Shown: piece after piece, positions 40,238 through 49,051 of the stretch | Layout of the letters: every line of letters begins with the position of its first letter | How positions within the stretch are numbered: position 1 is the stretch's first letter | Origin: an uncultured Alphaproteobacteria bacterium | Lineage (GTDB): Bacteria > Pseudomonadota > Alphaproteobacteria > RF32 > CAG-239 | DNA: 64,000 nucleotides | Direction of reading: 5' to 3' | Assembly (NCBI GenBank): GCA_934248075.1 | Contig: CAKQKH010000001.1 | Location: 1 to 64,000 of the forward strand | Position numbers and translations under genes: made by a program | Notes under the pieces: model-generated | What the model was told of the DNA's origin: nothing | What the model saw: only the letters and a program-made list of their open reading frames with translations | The model's database searches: none

Positions 40238-42485
40238 GTTGTTTTCCGCGCGCCTGCCCTTGCTAATGATTGCGACTTTATGTTATCCGCTTTTTGCTAA
40301 AGCGGACAGCATCGTAACTCCAGACACCCAAAGCGCTATTGATACCATCACCAGAGTATCCAAACCTCGTATTTCGCCGGAAAGAAACATTGCCGACGTC
40401 TTCGCTCCCAAAGCGCCAACCGACAAAGAAAATCCGGAAATTTATTTTAGCGCCGATGAGGTTGAAAACAATCAAGAACTAAACTTACTTACAGCAATCG
40501 GTCATGTAGAAATTGTTCGAGACACTTACACTATAAAAGCGGATAAAATTATATATGATCAGCCTAACGACACCGTAACCGCAATTGGCAATGTTGTAAT
40601 TTTGGAAAAAGACGGCAATGTTGTGTTTACGGATCACGCCGAACTCACCGAGCATATGACCAAAGGCGAGATGCAAAACATCAAGATGATTATGGCGGAC
40701 AAAACTCGGGTTGCGGCTCGAACTTTTCGCCGCGGAGACAAAGATAAAAAGATTATGACTTACGCGGTATATTCGCCTTGTGACACTTGCCGCGGGGAAG
40801 ACCCTCTGTGGCAGATAAAGGCTCGCAAAGTCGAACACAATGCCGAAACCAAAGACGTAAACTACCAAAATGCCACTGTTGAAATCAAAGGCGTTCCGGT
40901 TTTTTACACTCCGTTTTTATCTCATCCGGATCCTTCCGTAAAACGCCGCTCCGGTTTTCTGTTTCCGCGTATCATGAGCAACCAATACCTTGGCGGCGCT
41001 ATTCAAGGTCAATATTTTTGGAGTATCAATGATCATCAAGATATTTTGTTCAACCCCATAATCAGTAGCGACAAAGGTATTGTTTACGGCGGAGCTTACA
41101 ATCAGTACTTCGCCCGCGGCAACGTCTCGGCAACCGGCACTTATCTGCGCGACCCTGATTTAAAAGAAAATCGTGGCAATATTTTTGCCACCGGCCGGTA
41201 TGAAGTAAATGATTATTGGGTTGCCGACGCCAATATAAACTATGCCTCTGACAACGCCTATCTTAAAGATTTGTCTCTGCCCAAAAGAGATGACACCTGG
41301 TTAACTACCAGAGCCAGTTTGCAGGGCTTTGACAACCGCAATTACTCAGCTCTTGAAGCTTATTATTACAAAATTCTGAGCTATGACTTACGCTATGCCA
41401 ACAGCCCGACTGTCATGCCCTTGTTTAGTTATGAAAACATTAGCGACCCTAGCAAATACGGCGCATACAACAAAAACAGCTTTAGCATGGCTTCGGTTTA
41501 TCACGAAGAAGGCAACTCCAGCCAGCGTGCCACCATGATTAACTCATGGAATCTTCCCTACACCAGCCCCTATGGTGAAAAATACAAACTGGCGGCGTCA
41601 TTAAAGTCAGACTTTTATTATATTGACGAATACAATTATACCGATGACGGACATAACCATACTTATGACGGAGCAGTAGCCCGAGTTTTTCCGCAAATCG
41701 GCATGGAGTGGCGATTGCCGTTTATTAGAGCCGCTGAAGAATCTCGCCAGATTATTGAGCCAATCATCGTTGGCGCATTTGCCCCCAACCAAAGCAACAA
41801 GGCCGAAAAAATACCCAATGAAGACAGCCAAGATGTTGAGCTGAATGATACCAATATCCTAAATCTGGATCGCTACTCCGGATACGACCGCAATGATACC
41901 GGCAGCCGCGTCAGCTATGGTATAAACTGGAGTTCATACGGCAATATTTTAGGGCGCACCTCGGCTCTTCTGGCTCAAAGTTACGAGTTTAGCAAAAATG
42001 AGAGCTTTGCTCAAGCTGATGATCAAAACGGCTCGTTTACTGATTACATTGGCCGCGTTTATGCCGCTCCCAGCCAATATTTTGATCTTAATTACCGTTT
42101 CAAATTAGATAAAGATGACTACTCCATAACTTATAGCGAGTTGGCTTCCAGCTTTGGCCCCAGCATACTCCGAATGTATGTTTCTTATATTTTCTTTCCC
42201 GCCAATCAGACCTCTTCTGTCAAAAACGCCGACCGCGAGGAGTTATATGCATCTTTACGCGCCAACCTCACCAAAAACTGGGGTGTTACTGTTTACAATC
42301 GTCAAAATCTGGCCACAAACGGCGGCTCTCTTGAAATGGGAACATTTGTGAGTTATGAAGATGAATGTACCAAAATTATCTTCAACATTGAAAAAGATAA
42401 TTCAAACGATCCTAATTATAAAGGCGACTTCAAATTTGGCATTAACTTTTTCCTCAAGACCCTTGGCGGTGTTGGCACCAAATAG
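40230..42485 (+). CDS. lptD: LPS-assembly protein LptD
   Basis: Outer-membrane beta-barrel that inserts LPS into the outer leaflet. MPKLFSARLPLLMIATLCYP ending in LFAKADS is a cleavable signal peptide. Then an OstA/LptA-like beta-jellyroll (YFSADEVENNQELNLLTAIG; ADKIIYDQPNDTVTAIGNV) and the barrel (GFLFPRIMSNQYLGGAIQGQ). It has 751 aa. The ATG at 40230 overlaps the lptF stop, indicating coupling. Cysteines appear in YSPCDTCRGEDPLW and near the C-terminus. Confidence 0.93.
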   Translation: MPKLFSARLPLLMIATLCYPLFAKADSIVTPDTQSAIDTITRVSKPRISPERNIADVFAPKAPTDKENPEIYFSADEVENNQELNLLTAIGHVEIVRDTYTIKADKIIYDQPNDTVTAIGNVVILEKDGNVVFTDHAELTEHMTKGEMQNIKMIMADKTRVAARTFRRGDKDKKIMTYAVYSPCDTCRGEDPLWQIKARKVEHNAETKDVNYQNATVEIKGVPVFYTPFLSHPDPSVKRRSGFLFPRIMSNQYLGGAIQGQYFWSINDHQDILFNPIISSDKGIVYGGAYNQYFARGNVSATGTYLRDPDLKENRGNIFATGRYEVNDYWVADANINYASDNAYLKDLSLPKRDDTWLTTRASLQGFDNRNYSALEAYYYKILSYDLRYANSPTVMPLFSYENISDPSKYGAYNKNSFSMASVYHEEGNSSQRATMINSWNLPYTSPYGEKYKLAASLKSDFYYIDEYNYTDDGHNHTYDGAVARVFPQIGMEWRLPFIRAAEESRQIIEPIIVGAFAPNQSNKAEKIPNEDSQDVELNDTNILNLDRYSGYDRNDTGSRVSYGINWSSYGNILGRTSALLAQSYEFSKNESFAQADDQNGSFTDYIGRVYAAPSQYFDLNYRFKLDKDDYSITYSELASSFGPSILRMYVSYIFFPANQTSSVKNADREELYASLRANLTKNWGVTVYNRQNLATNGGSLEMGTFVSYEDECTKIIFNIEKDNSNDPNYKGDFKFGINFFLKTLGGVGTK

Positions 42486-42501
42486 CATGAAAGGATTAAA
42501 G

Positions 42502-43416
42502 ATGAAAAAACTCTTATTAGTTTCCGCGACTTTTTGCCTTATCGCAAGTTTTGCTTTGGCCTCATCGCTAAAAATCGCCGCTTTAGTCAACGGCGAAATC
42601 ATTTCTAGCGAAGACCTGCAAAATCGCATTAATGCTTTTATGATGAACACAAAAATTCCTTTTAACTCTCAAACCAAGAGCATGATTACGCAACGTGTTC
42701 TTAACAATGCCGTTGATGAAAAACTCAAACTGCAAGAAGCCGCCAAAAACGGAATTTCAATTTCAGATAAAGAGGTAGCCGCGCAAATGCGCCTGTTTGA
42801 GCAAAACAATGGGATTCCGACCGGACAATTAACCAAGATTCTGCAAAAAGCCGGCGTAAGCGAAGACACAATGCAAGAACAACTCAAATCAGATTTGGCT
42901 TGGGTTCGCCTGATTCGCAAAAAATATTACGCCGAAGGCGCTCCGACTCAAAAAGAAATCAACCAAACCATGGCCGAGGCCAAAGCGGATCTTAACACTC
43001 CCAAATACATGGTATCGGAAATTTTCATCAAAAAAAGCAACGCCAAAAACATCTGGCAACTGGTTGACAATTTGCGTCAAGATGATCGTTTTGAACTTTA
43101 CGCCATGCAATTTTCCGATAGCCCCAGCGCCGCCAACGGCGGAAACCTAGGCTGGGTAAACACCGGAAAACTGGCATCGGTGCTTGAATCCAAGCTTAAA
43201 AATATGGATATCGGTGACATCAGCGATCCGATTATGCTTGGTGATGGTTATTATATTCTCAAATTGCAACGCCGCTTTAACCCCAAAACCGACAAGGTTG
43301 AAGCTCCTACTCAAGAGCAAATCCGCACCTTATTAGAAAATCAAAAAATGGAATCTTTATCTAAAAAACTGCTTCAAGATCTGCGTCAAAAGGCGGTTAT
43401 AGAAATTCGGAGCTGA
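42502..43416 (+). CDS. surA: Periplasmic SurA-like chaperone and peptidyl-prolyl isomerase
   Basis: A signal peptide (MKKLLLVSATFCLIASFALA) precedes an N-terminal SurA helical domain (ALVNGEIISSEDLQNRINAF) and one parvulin domain (MVSEIFIKK; FELYAMQFSDSPSAANGGNL; LGWVNTGKLASVLESKL). At 304 aa it is shorter than E. coli SurA (428 aa), which has two parvulin domains. SurA helps fold barrel proteins including LptD, encoded just upstream. I chose the ATG at 42502 with AAAGGA six bases upstream; an ATG five codons earlier is possible. Confidence 0.85.
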   Translation: MKKLLLVSATFCLIASFALASSLKIAALVNGEIISSEDLQNRINAFMMNTKIPFNSQTKSMITQRVLNNAVDEKLKLQEAAKNGISISDKEVAAQMRLFEQNNGIPTGQLTKILQKAGVSEDTMQEQLKSDLAWVRLIRKKYYAEGAPTQKEINQTMAEAKADLNTPKYMVSEIFIKKSNAKNIWQLVDNLRQDDRFELYAMQFSDSPSAANGGNLGWVNTGKLASVLESKLKNMDIGDISDPIMLGDGYYILKLQRRFNPKTDKVEAPTQEQIRTLLENQKMESLSKKLLQDLRQKAVIEIRS

Positions 43417-43418
43417 TT

Positions 43419-44270
43419 ATGAAGCTGGCTGAAATAGTTGAGTCACTCCCCTCATTAAAAACCACCGTAGAAGCGCATCGTCTCATGGCTACCAAGGCTC
43501 TGGGGCAAAATTTTTTGCTTAACCAAAACATCACCGATAAGATTATCCGTTCATCACTGGATAAACAAAGTTTGGCTGATTTTTCTGGCGCATTGGTCTT
43601 TGAAATCGGCCCCGGCCCAGGAGGACTGACCAGAGCCATTCTCAAAGCAAATCCTGACAAACTTACGGTAATAGAGATGGATTCTCGGTGTGTGACGATA
43701 ATGGAAGAGCTACAAGCCAAAACCGGACGCGTCATTAGCATTGAAAACGCAGACGCGCTAAAATATCAATTTCAGACCTCTGGTTTACCTACCCATATTA
43801 TTTCTAACCTTCCCTACAACATTTCGGTTCCCTTGCTTATAAAGTGGCTTTATCAAATTGATTGCTATAAAAGCCTCACGCTTATGTTTCAAAAAGAGGT
43901 TGCCGATCGCATACTTGCCCCCACCCGCTGCAAAGATTATGGCCGAGTATCGGTTTTGGCCCAGTTGCAATGTAAAATCAGCCGCCTATTTGACTTAAAC
44001 CCCGAGTGTTTTGTTCCGGCACCAAAAATTTGGTCAAGCGTCTTGCTTTTTCAGCCTCAGAGCAAAACTTTATCTTCTCAACAAATCGCCTCAATTGAAA
44101 AATTAACTTCCATGGCCTTTGCCCAGCGCCGCAAAATGATTCGCCAAAGCTTAAAATCTCTGCCTAATTTGGAATCAGCATGCTTAGCTGCCGGAGTTGA
44201 GCTAACCGCCAGACCCGAAGAAATCACCCCAGAACAATTTTTAAGTCTCGCCGATAACATCAAAAATTAA
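43419..44270 (+). CDS. rsmA: 16S rRNA dimethyladenosine transferase RsmA (KsgA)
   Basis: Methylates A1518 and A1519 of 16S rRNA. KALGQNFLLNQNITDKIIRS, FEIGPGPGGLTRAIL (SAM site), NLPYNISVPLLIKW (catalytic NLPY) and QKEVADRILAPTRCKDYGRVS are full family motifs. It has 283 aa. It follows surA directly; in related bacteria pdxA lies between them and is missing here. Repeat copy 5 starts two bases after the stop. Confidence 0.95.
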   Translation: MKLAEIVESLPSLKTTVEAHRLMATKALGQNFLLNQNITDKIIRSSLDKQSLADFSGALVFEIGPGPGGLTRAILKANPDKLTVIEMDSRCVTIMEELQAKTGRVISIENADALKYQFQTSGLPTHIISNLPYNISVPLLIKWLYQIDCYKSLTLMFQKEVADRILAPTRCKDYGRVSVLAQLQCKISRLFDLNPECFVPAPKIWSSVLLFQPQSKTLSSQQIASIEKLTSMAFAQRRKMIRQSLKSLPNLESACLAAGVELTARPEEITPEQFLSLADNIKN

Positions 44271-44272
44271 TA

Positions 44273-44398
44273 GAAAATCCGGATAATGGTTGAGATAGAG
44301 TTATTTGGAAAGCGAACAAAATCCTAGCGTACATAAACGTACGTGGATTTTGTGAGACTGCGCCAAATGGCTCTAGATTAGCCATTATCCGGATTTTC
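44273..44398 (+). repeat. Structured intergenic repeat, copy 5
   Basis: A perfect 17-base-pair outer helix (44273-44289 with 44382-44398), then AGAG/CTCT, TTTGG/CCAAA and CAAAATCC/GGATTTTG around the hairpin GCGTAC (44327-44332), loop ATAAAC, GTACGT (44339-44344). The GGA/GA internal loop of other copies is reduced to two unpaired bases on the left. The right arm overlaps the last codons of xerD (stop at 44385-44387). Confidence 0.87.
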
Positions 44399-45281
44399 TC
44401 GATAAGGGATGATTTGTTGCCACAACCCCTATCAAATCTTCAGGAATGATATGGGTATAGATCTCTGTGGTTGCTATATCTTCGTGTCCCAGCATTTTTT
44501 GTACGGAGCGTAAATCTGCGCCGTTATGAAGCAGGTGAGTTGCAAAAGAATGGCGCAAAACATGAGGAGATACTTTAGTGGGAGAAATTCCGCATTCAAT
44601 GGCTAAGTTTTTTAAGTCTTTGGCAAAACCATCGCGAGTTATGTGTCCTTGTTTTGACTGCGCAGACGGAAACAACCATATTGAACGGCGACCGCGAATA
44701 AATTTTTCGCGTTCTTGCAAATAACTAATTATAGCTTTCAGAGTCTGATCAGCCACAGGAATTAATCGTTCTTTGCTACCTTTACCCCGAACAAGAATTT
44801 GTTTTTTATCAAAATTTATACAATTTTCCGGAAGCCCTGTCAGCTCGGAAACACGCAATCCGCAAGCATACATCAACTCCAGCATAACCGCCATTCGGCG
44901 GGCGCGAATACCATTTTTTTGCTTAGCTTTGTTCATTAACAAATTAACTTCTTGGGGCGTTAAAAACTTTGGCAGTGGTTTTTCTGATTTTGGCGCCATA
45001 ATCTTAAGCATCGGATTCGCAGAAATTACTTTTTCGCTATACAGAAACTTAAAAAAATCGCGCAAAACCGATATTTTTCGTAAAACTGATTTCACCGCAT
45101 AATGACGCTGCTTTAGCCAGGTCATATAGTTTGCAATATCAGTTGTTGCCACTTTCGCAAAATCAGCATTGCACCATTCAGCAAATTGCTCCAAATCAAG
45201 TCTATACGACAACACCGTATTAACCGAGGATCCTTCCTCAGCCGACATCATATCCAAAAAATCTTCAATATAATTTGGCAT
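44385..45281 (-). CDS. xerD: Tyrosine recombinase XerD
   Basis: Resolves chromosome dimers at dif with XerC. The N-terminal core-binding domain is followed by the catalytic domain with Arg143 (ACGLRVSEL), Lys167 (RGKGSKERL), His240 and Arg243 (HVLRHSFATHLL), His266 (LGHEDIATT) and nucleophile Tyr275 (EIYTHI). All six catalytic residues are present in 298 aa. XerD rather than XerC fits its place next to aroK in Alphaproteobacteria. The C-terminal codons fall in repeat copy 5. Confidence 0.9.
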   Translation of the reverse strand: MPNYIEDFLDMMSAEEGSSVNTVLSYRLDLEQFAEWCNADFAKVATTDIANYMTWLKQRHYAVKSVLRKISVLRDFFKFLYSEKVISANPMLKIMAPKSEKPLPKFLTPQEVNLLMNKAKQKNGIRARRMAVMLELMYACGLRVSELTGLPENCINFDKKQILVRGKGSKERLIPVADQTLKAIISYLQEREKFIRGRRSIWLFPSAQSKQGHITRDGFAKDLKNLAIECGISPTKVSPHVLRHSFATHLLHNGADLRSVQKMLGHEDIATTEIYTHIIPEDLIGVVATNHPLSRKSG

Positions 45282-45293
45282 TGTCGTTCAAAA

Positions 45294-45443
45294 TCAATTA
45301 TGATGCTGATTTACGTTCAGCTGAACTTCCTCTTCCACATGCTGAACATTCATCGGCACTTCGTGTAGAATCACAAATCCCACCGCCGCTAACAACAAAA
45401 CTCCAACCACATAAAAGATCCAATTAGATTTTTTTTGACGCAT
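45294..45443 (-). CDS. Small single-pass membrane protein, 49 aa
   Basis: From the ATG at 45443 the frame reads MRQKKSNWIFYVVGVLLLAA, then VGFVILHEVPMNVQHVEEEV, then QLNVNQHHN and a stop. It has a basic N-terminus, one transmembrane helix (about 8-27) and a short acidic periplasmic tail. GAGGAG lies upstream of the start. It sits between xerD (same strand) and aroK (divergent). Small proteins with this layout are often found at this position in Alphaproteobacteria; the function is unknown to me. Confidence 0.72.
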   Translation of the reverse strand: MRQKKSNWIFYVVGVLLLAAVGFVILHEVPMNVQHVEEEVQLNVNQHHN

Positions 45444-45468
45444 GATGAATTCTCCTCAAAAAAATATA

Positions 45469-45497
45469 TTGCTAAAAAAAGCCTTTATTTATATAGT
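45469..45497 (+). promoter_or_regulatory. Candidate aroK promoter
   Basis: TTGCTA (45469-45474), 17 bases, TATAGT (45492-45497, five of six), about 44 bases before the aroK ATG. No ribosome binding site is visible before aroK. Confidence 0.5.
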
Positions 45498-45540
45498 TAA
45501 CACAACAAGTCTGAAAGATAAATTAATAAAACACAACAAA

Positions 45541-46086
45541 ATGACAAATACCAATAACAAAATAATCCTTCTGGTCGGACTTATGGGTAGCGGCAAAACC
45601 AGCGTTGGCAAACGTCTGTCCAAAAAGCTTAATCTACCATTTGTTGATGGTGACCAAGAAGTTGAAAAAGCCGCGGGACTGTCTCTGATTGATATTCTCA
45701 AATGTTTTGGTTTGGAAGAATATCGCGCCGGAGAAGCCAGAGTTATGAAAAGATTGTTGCAGGGCGCGCCTTGTGTGCTAGCATCTGGCGGCGGTTCTTT
45801 TGTGGCTCAGCAAACTCGTGAATATGCCAAAAAAAACGCCATTACCATTTGGCTGAAAGCCGACATAGATGTTTTATATCATCGCACTGCCGGCCGCCAA
45901 CACCGCCCATTTCTTAAAGGGAATGATACCGAACTCAAAAATAAATTAGCCACATATATTAATGAGGAATATCCCTACTATTCTGAGGCTGACATTATTG
46001 TCGAAACCAAAGAAGAACAGGTTGACATCACCGTAAACCGTGTGATAGACGCCATTAATAAATTTTTAATTCAGGATTCAAAATGA
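45541..46086 (+). CDS. aroK: Shikimate kinase
   Basis: Phosphorylates shikimate in aromatic amino-acid synthesis. Walker A GLMGSGKTSVGKRLSKKL, FVDGDQEVEKAAG (shikimate-binding DxD region), EEYRAGEARVM, VLASGGGSF and RPFLKG (lid) are intact. I chose the ATG at 45541 (MTNTNNKIILLVG), giving 181 aa, although no Shine-Dalgarno precedes it. aroB, which normally follows aroK, is missing; the next gene overlaps the stop (ATGA). Confidence 0.92.
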   Translation: MTNTNNKIILLVGLMGSGKTSVGKRLSKKLNLPFVDGDQEVEKAAGLSLIDILKCFGLEEYRAGEARVMKRLLQGAPCVLASGGGSFVAQQTREYAKKNAITIWLKADIDVLYHRTAGRQHRPFLKGNDTELKNKLATYINEEYPYYSEADIIVETKEEQVDITVNRVIDAINKFLIQDSK

Positions 46087-47372
46087 TTATTTCCACTATC
46101 GCCGTTGTGCTTCTGCTTGTATTGTCAGCATTTTTTTCAGGCTCAGAAACCGCTCTCACCGGCGCATCGCAAGCGTTTATCACCGATCAGGAAAAAAACG
46201 GACACGATCCCAAGGCTGAATTGGTAAACCGTTTGTTTAAACATAAAGACAACCTCATCATCACCACTTTGTTAGGCTCTAACCTCAGCAACACTCTGGC
46301 AACCGCTCTTTCCACCAGCGTTTTAATCGGCCTTTTTGGTAACGAGGGAGTTGCCTACGCCACCATTATCATGACTGTTTTGGTTTTAATTTATACCGAT
46401 ATGCTGCCCAAGAGCTATGCCGTGCGCAACTCCAACAAAATGGCTTTATTTGTCGCGCCACTGGTTAATGTTTTTGTAAAATTGTTTGCTCCTTTGGTTT
46501 GGCTGCTTACCAAAGTGGTTCAACTAACCTTCAAGGTTTTTGGCCTCAATCCAGAAAACCAAACATCTAAAGACGGTCTGGCCGAGGTTCGTGGCGCTAT
46601 TTATATGTACAACGGAGCGGAGGGCAGACAAGAACAAGAAATGCTCAAAAGCATTTTGGATCTTACTGACCTAACGGTTTATAATGTTATGAACCACCGT
46701 AAAAATCTTTTTTCTCTCAATATTGATATGCCGATAAAAGATGTGCTTAAAAAAGTGGAAAATTGCCCTTTTTCTCGTATCCCTCTATACCGCAATCGTC
46801 CTGAAAACATTGTTGGAGTTATCCGAGTCAAGTCATTGTTTAAGGCTGTCATTGATTGCGGCGGAGATTACGGCAAAGTCAAATTAGATGAGCTTATGAC
46901 TCCGCCATGGTTTATCCCTGACTACACCTCGCTCAAACAACAACTGCAATTATTCCGCGCGCGCCGCGAACATTTTGCCATTGTCGTTGATGAATATGGC
47001 GCGCTGCAAGGCATTGTTACCTTAGAAGACATTCTTGAAGAAATCGTTGGTGACATTAACGATGAAAGCGATGTTTCCGGTTTAGACATCATGGGTATCC
47101 GCAAAATCGCCGATGACACCTATATTGTTGACGGACAAGTGCCGATTCGCGACCTTAATCGCAAATATGGCTGGAATATAGAAGACAACAATGCCGTGAC
47201 CATAGCCGGATATTTGCTGGATATGACCAGATCAATTCCCAATGTCGGCCAAAAATTTATATTTGACGGTTTTCAGTTTGAGATTCTCAAACGCGAGCGC
47301 AACCAGCTCTGTCAAATCAAAATAACTAAGAGAGAAAGCCTCCCCGCAGAGCCGCTATCAAGTCAATCATAA
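46083..47372 (+). CDS. CNNM/CorC-family membrane protein with DUF21, CBS and CorC domains
   Basis: A 429-aa protein. The N-terminal DUF21 domain begins with AVVLLLVLSAFFSGSETALT and has three or four transmembrane helices (NLIITTLLGSNLSNTLAT). A CBS pair follows (VMNHRKNLFSLNIDMPIKDV; FAIVVDEYGALQGIVTLEDI with LEEIVGDINDE), then a CorC_HlyC C-terminal domain. The family is linked to magnesium or cobalt efflux and was historically called hemolysin. It follows aroK in Alphaproteobacteria (normally after aroB). Confidence 0.88.
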   Translation: MIISTIAVVLLLVLSAFFSGSETALTGASQAFITDQEKNGHDPKAELVNRLFKHKDNLIITTLLGSNLSNTLATALSTSVLIGLFGNEGVAYATIIMTVLVLIYTDMLPKSYAVRNSNKMALFVAPLVNVFVKLFAPLVWLLTKVVQLTFKVFGLNPENQTSKDGLAEVRGAIYMYNGAEGRQEQEMLKSILDLTDLTVYNVMNHRKNLFSLNIDMPIKDVLKKVENCPFSRIPLYRNRPENIVGVIRVKSLFKAVIDCGGDYGKVKLDELMTPPWFIPDYTSLKQQLQLFRARREHFAIVVDEYGALQGIVTLEDILEEIVGDINDESDVSGLDIMGIRKIADDTYIVDGQVPIRDLNRKYGWNIEDNNAVTIAGYLLDMTRSIPNVGQKFIFDGFQFEILKRERNQLCQIKITKRESLPAEPLSSQS

Positions 47373-47940
47373 ACGGCATCGTCTGTTCCGCAACATTTTT
47401 TGGGGAATTAAAAAAATCCCTAAAATCAAGTCGCCATTCCAATTGCAAAACCTTAGCCGAAGCTGTTTCTCGCTGCAAACGACCGGTCAGCCCGACGCAA
47501 CCCAGATAATTTGGGTGATTAATAGCAACTCTTATTTTATATTTGTCCGCTAAATTTTTTATCAACTCTATTTCTTTTTTATACGCTGCTACTTCCAAAT
47601 ACCCAGTGCCAATAGCCAAATCAAAAGGGCGATCATTCCGCATACCATGAAAATCCAAAAAACCGTTTTTTTCCAGTCTTAAATTTTTAACAAAAGAACT
47701 TATCATTACCTTATGCGGAACAAAACACCCTCTCGTAATTGTAGATACATTGCATATTTGTCCCAATACATCTACAATTTCTCCAGTGAACAAATCTGCT
47801 CCTTTTATTTGTTTGCAAACAAATGTTTTGGTAGCATGCGGAGCGCAAACAATTAAATCGCTGCCTCTATCCACAAACTCAAACACCGGTTTTTTAACAT
47901 TCACCCGTTGGTTTGCCGCATCTAACAATTTGCTAAGCAT
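47326..47940 (-). CDS. Putative N-formylglutamate amidohydrolase-like protein
   Basis: A 204-aa soluble protein. IVCAPHATKTF near the N-terminus and FLDFHGMRNDRPFDLAIGTG resemble the metal-binding and Asp/His segments of the N-formylglutamate amidohydrolase fold, as do NHPNYLGCVGLTGRLQRE and VLQLEWRLDFRDFF. The match is by eye only, so substrate is unknown. The start overlaps the Mic60-like stop (TAATG), so the two are coupled. Its 3' end overlaps the convergent CorC gene by 47 bases. Confidence 0.5.
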   Translation of the reverse strand: MLSKLLDAANQRVNVKKPVFEFVDRGSDLIVCAPHATKTFVCKQIKGADLFTGEIVDVLGQICNVSTITRGCFVPHKVMISSFVKNLRLEKNGFLDFHGMRNDRPFDLAIGTGYLEVAAYKKEIELIKNLADKYKIRVAINHPNYLGCVGLTGRLQRETASAKVLQLEWRLDFRDFFNSPKNVAEQTMPFMIDLIAALRGGFLS

Positions 47941-48932
47941 TAATTACCTTTTTTCTTTAGGAAATTAACTTTCATAACTGCCAATGACGTCGCTGATATT
48001 TGGCGAATAACATCGTAGAAATCGTTACGATTTTTAACCTTTTCAACCCAATTTTGCAAATTTTCATTTTGCAATAATTCCGTATTTTGCGATTGCTCCA
48101 ACAATCTTACCGCACGCATCATTTGCCCATCGGCAACCAACTTTTGCGCCTCAATCAAACTATTATCAGCAGCAAATTCCGGTTGTTCGGCATTAGTTTT
48201 TTTAATTTGCACAATCTCGCCAATTTTATTGTTCAGGCGCTCTTTCCAATTTTTGGCAAAATCTTTTTCCTGCTTTTGAATAATTTCGGCATAAATATCT
48301 GCAAATTCTTGCGCCAATTTTAGCTCAGACACAATTCCTTTCCGTGCAAATTTTTGAATCTTTGCCACCTGTTTTTGCAATTTCAAATTATTTGCGGCAA
48401 TATTGCTCAGCACCTCGGCCTCATACTCAAAACTTCCGCCTCTTTCTGCGCTATCCTTCACCAACATTGCTCCGGTCAAAATCAAAGCGCTGTCATCATC
48501 TACCGCCAATATTTTATCCAGCTTCTGCTCTGCTTTGTCCATGCGAGTAACCACACCCAAAACCGTGGCAATATCGGCTTTGGATCGAATAACATTCATA
48601 TTCATAACTTCAATTGCCGCTACTTTATCCTCAACCGTCTTAATACTAAACTCAAAACCTGACAAATCCGGTTTTTCAATCTGAGCCTCAACTTCAGCCA
48701 ACTGTTTCTGCAACCTTTCCAACCGCCAATTTATTTTTTCAATCTGCTGCTGATACACGTCTTCTTTTCTAAACGCGTTTTTAACTTGTTGCAAAACCTG
48801 CGGATTTTTCCAGATTCCATAGCTGGCGCCTCCGATAACAGCAACTAGCGCCAATCTAACAGTCCATCGCTTAAGAGCGCTTCTTTTTGGCGCTTTGGTT
48901 TCGTTTTCCGCAGAGTTTTCTTTCTTAACCAT
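47940..48932 (-). CDS. Mic60/mitofilin-like inner-membrane protein
   Basis: A basic, Lys-rich cytoplasmic start is followed by one transmembrane helix (about residues 24-41), a coiled-coil of about 40 residues (YQQQIEKINWRLERLQKQLA), a long helical region and a C-terminal stretch (LIEAQKLVADGQMMRAVRLL) like the mitofilin signature. In Alphaproteobacteria Mic60 homologues shape intracytoplasmic membranes and are encoded beside heme genes and tsaD. Here tsaD is divergent and adjacent, but hemC/hemD are absent. I chose the ATG at 48932; a TTG two codons earlier is closer to AAGGA. Confidence 0.65.
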   Translation of the reverse strand: MVKKENSAENETKAPKRSALKRWTVRLALVAVIGGASYGIWKNPQVLQQVKNAFRKEDVYQQQIEKINWRLERLQKQLAEVEAQIEKPDLSGFEFSIKTVEDKVAAIEVMNMNVIRSKADIATVLGVVTRMDKAEQKLDKILAVDDDSALILTGAMLVKDSAERGGSFEYEAEVLSNIAANNLKLQKQVAKIQKFARKGIVSELKLAQEFADIYAEIIQKQEKDFAKNWKERLNNKIGEIVQIKKTNAEQPEFAADNSLIEAQKLVADGQMMRAVRLLEQSQNTELLQNENLQNWVEKVKNRNDFYDVIRQISATSLAVMKVNFLKKKGN

Positions 48933-48959
48933 TTTCAAGTTTCCTTATGCAGTAAATTC

Positions 48960-48990
48960 TTGGCATTTATATTTTCCTAGTGTATATAAT
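48960..48990 (+). promoter_or_regulatory. Candidate tsaD promoter
   Basis: TTGGCA (48960-48965), 17 bases, TATATA (48983-48988) with a perfect TATAAT two bases further (48985-48990). AAAGG precedes the tsaD ATG. A short dyad CCGGT/ACCGG lies in the leader near 49017-49036. Confidence 0.6.
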
Positions 48991-49051
48991 ATAAAAAAAA
49001 CTGCAATAAATACTTGCCGGTAATAAACATCACCGGTGTAAAGGCAAAAAA

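Noticed and set aside
31830..44398. Ordinary intrinsic terminators at the convergent gene ends
   Set aside because: The elements are far longer than terminators, have internal loops and nested helices conserved between copies, lack T-tracts, and one copy lies between divergent genes.
44385..45281. Phage or integron integrase
   Set aside because: The protein has the size, N-terminal domain and catalytic spacing of housekeeping XerD, and no phage genes or attachment sites surround it.
46083..47372. Hemolysin virulence factor
   Set aside because: The historical hemolysin label for DUF21-CBS-CorC proteins is not supported by function; family members are linked to divalent-cation transport.
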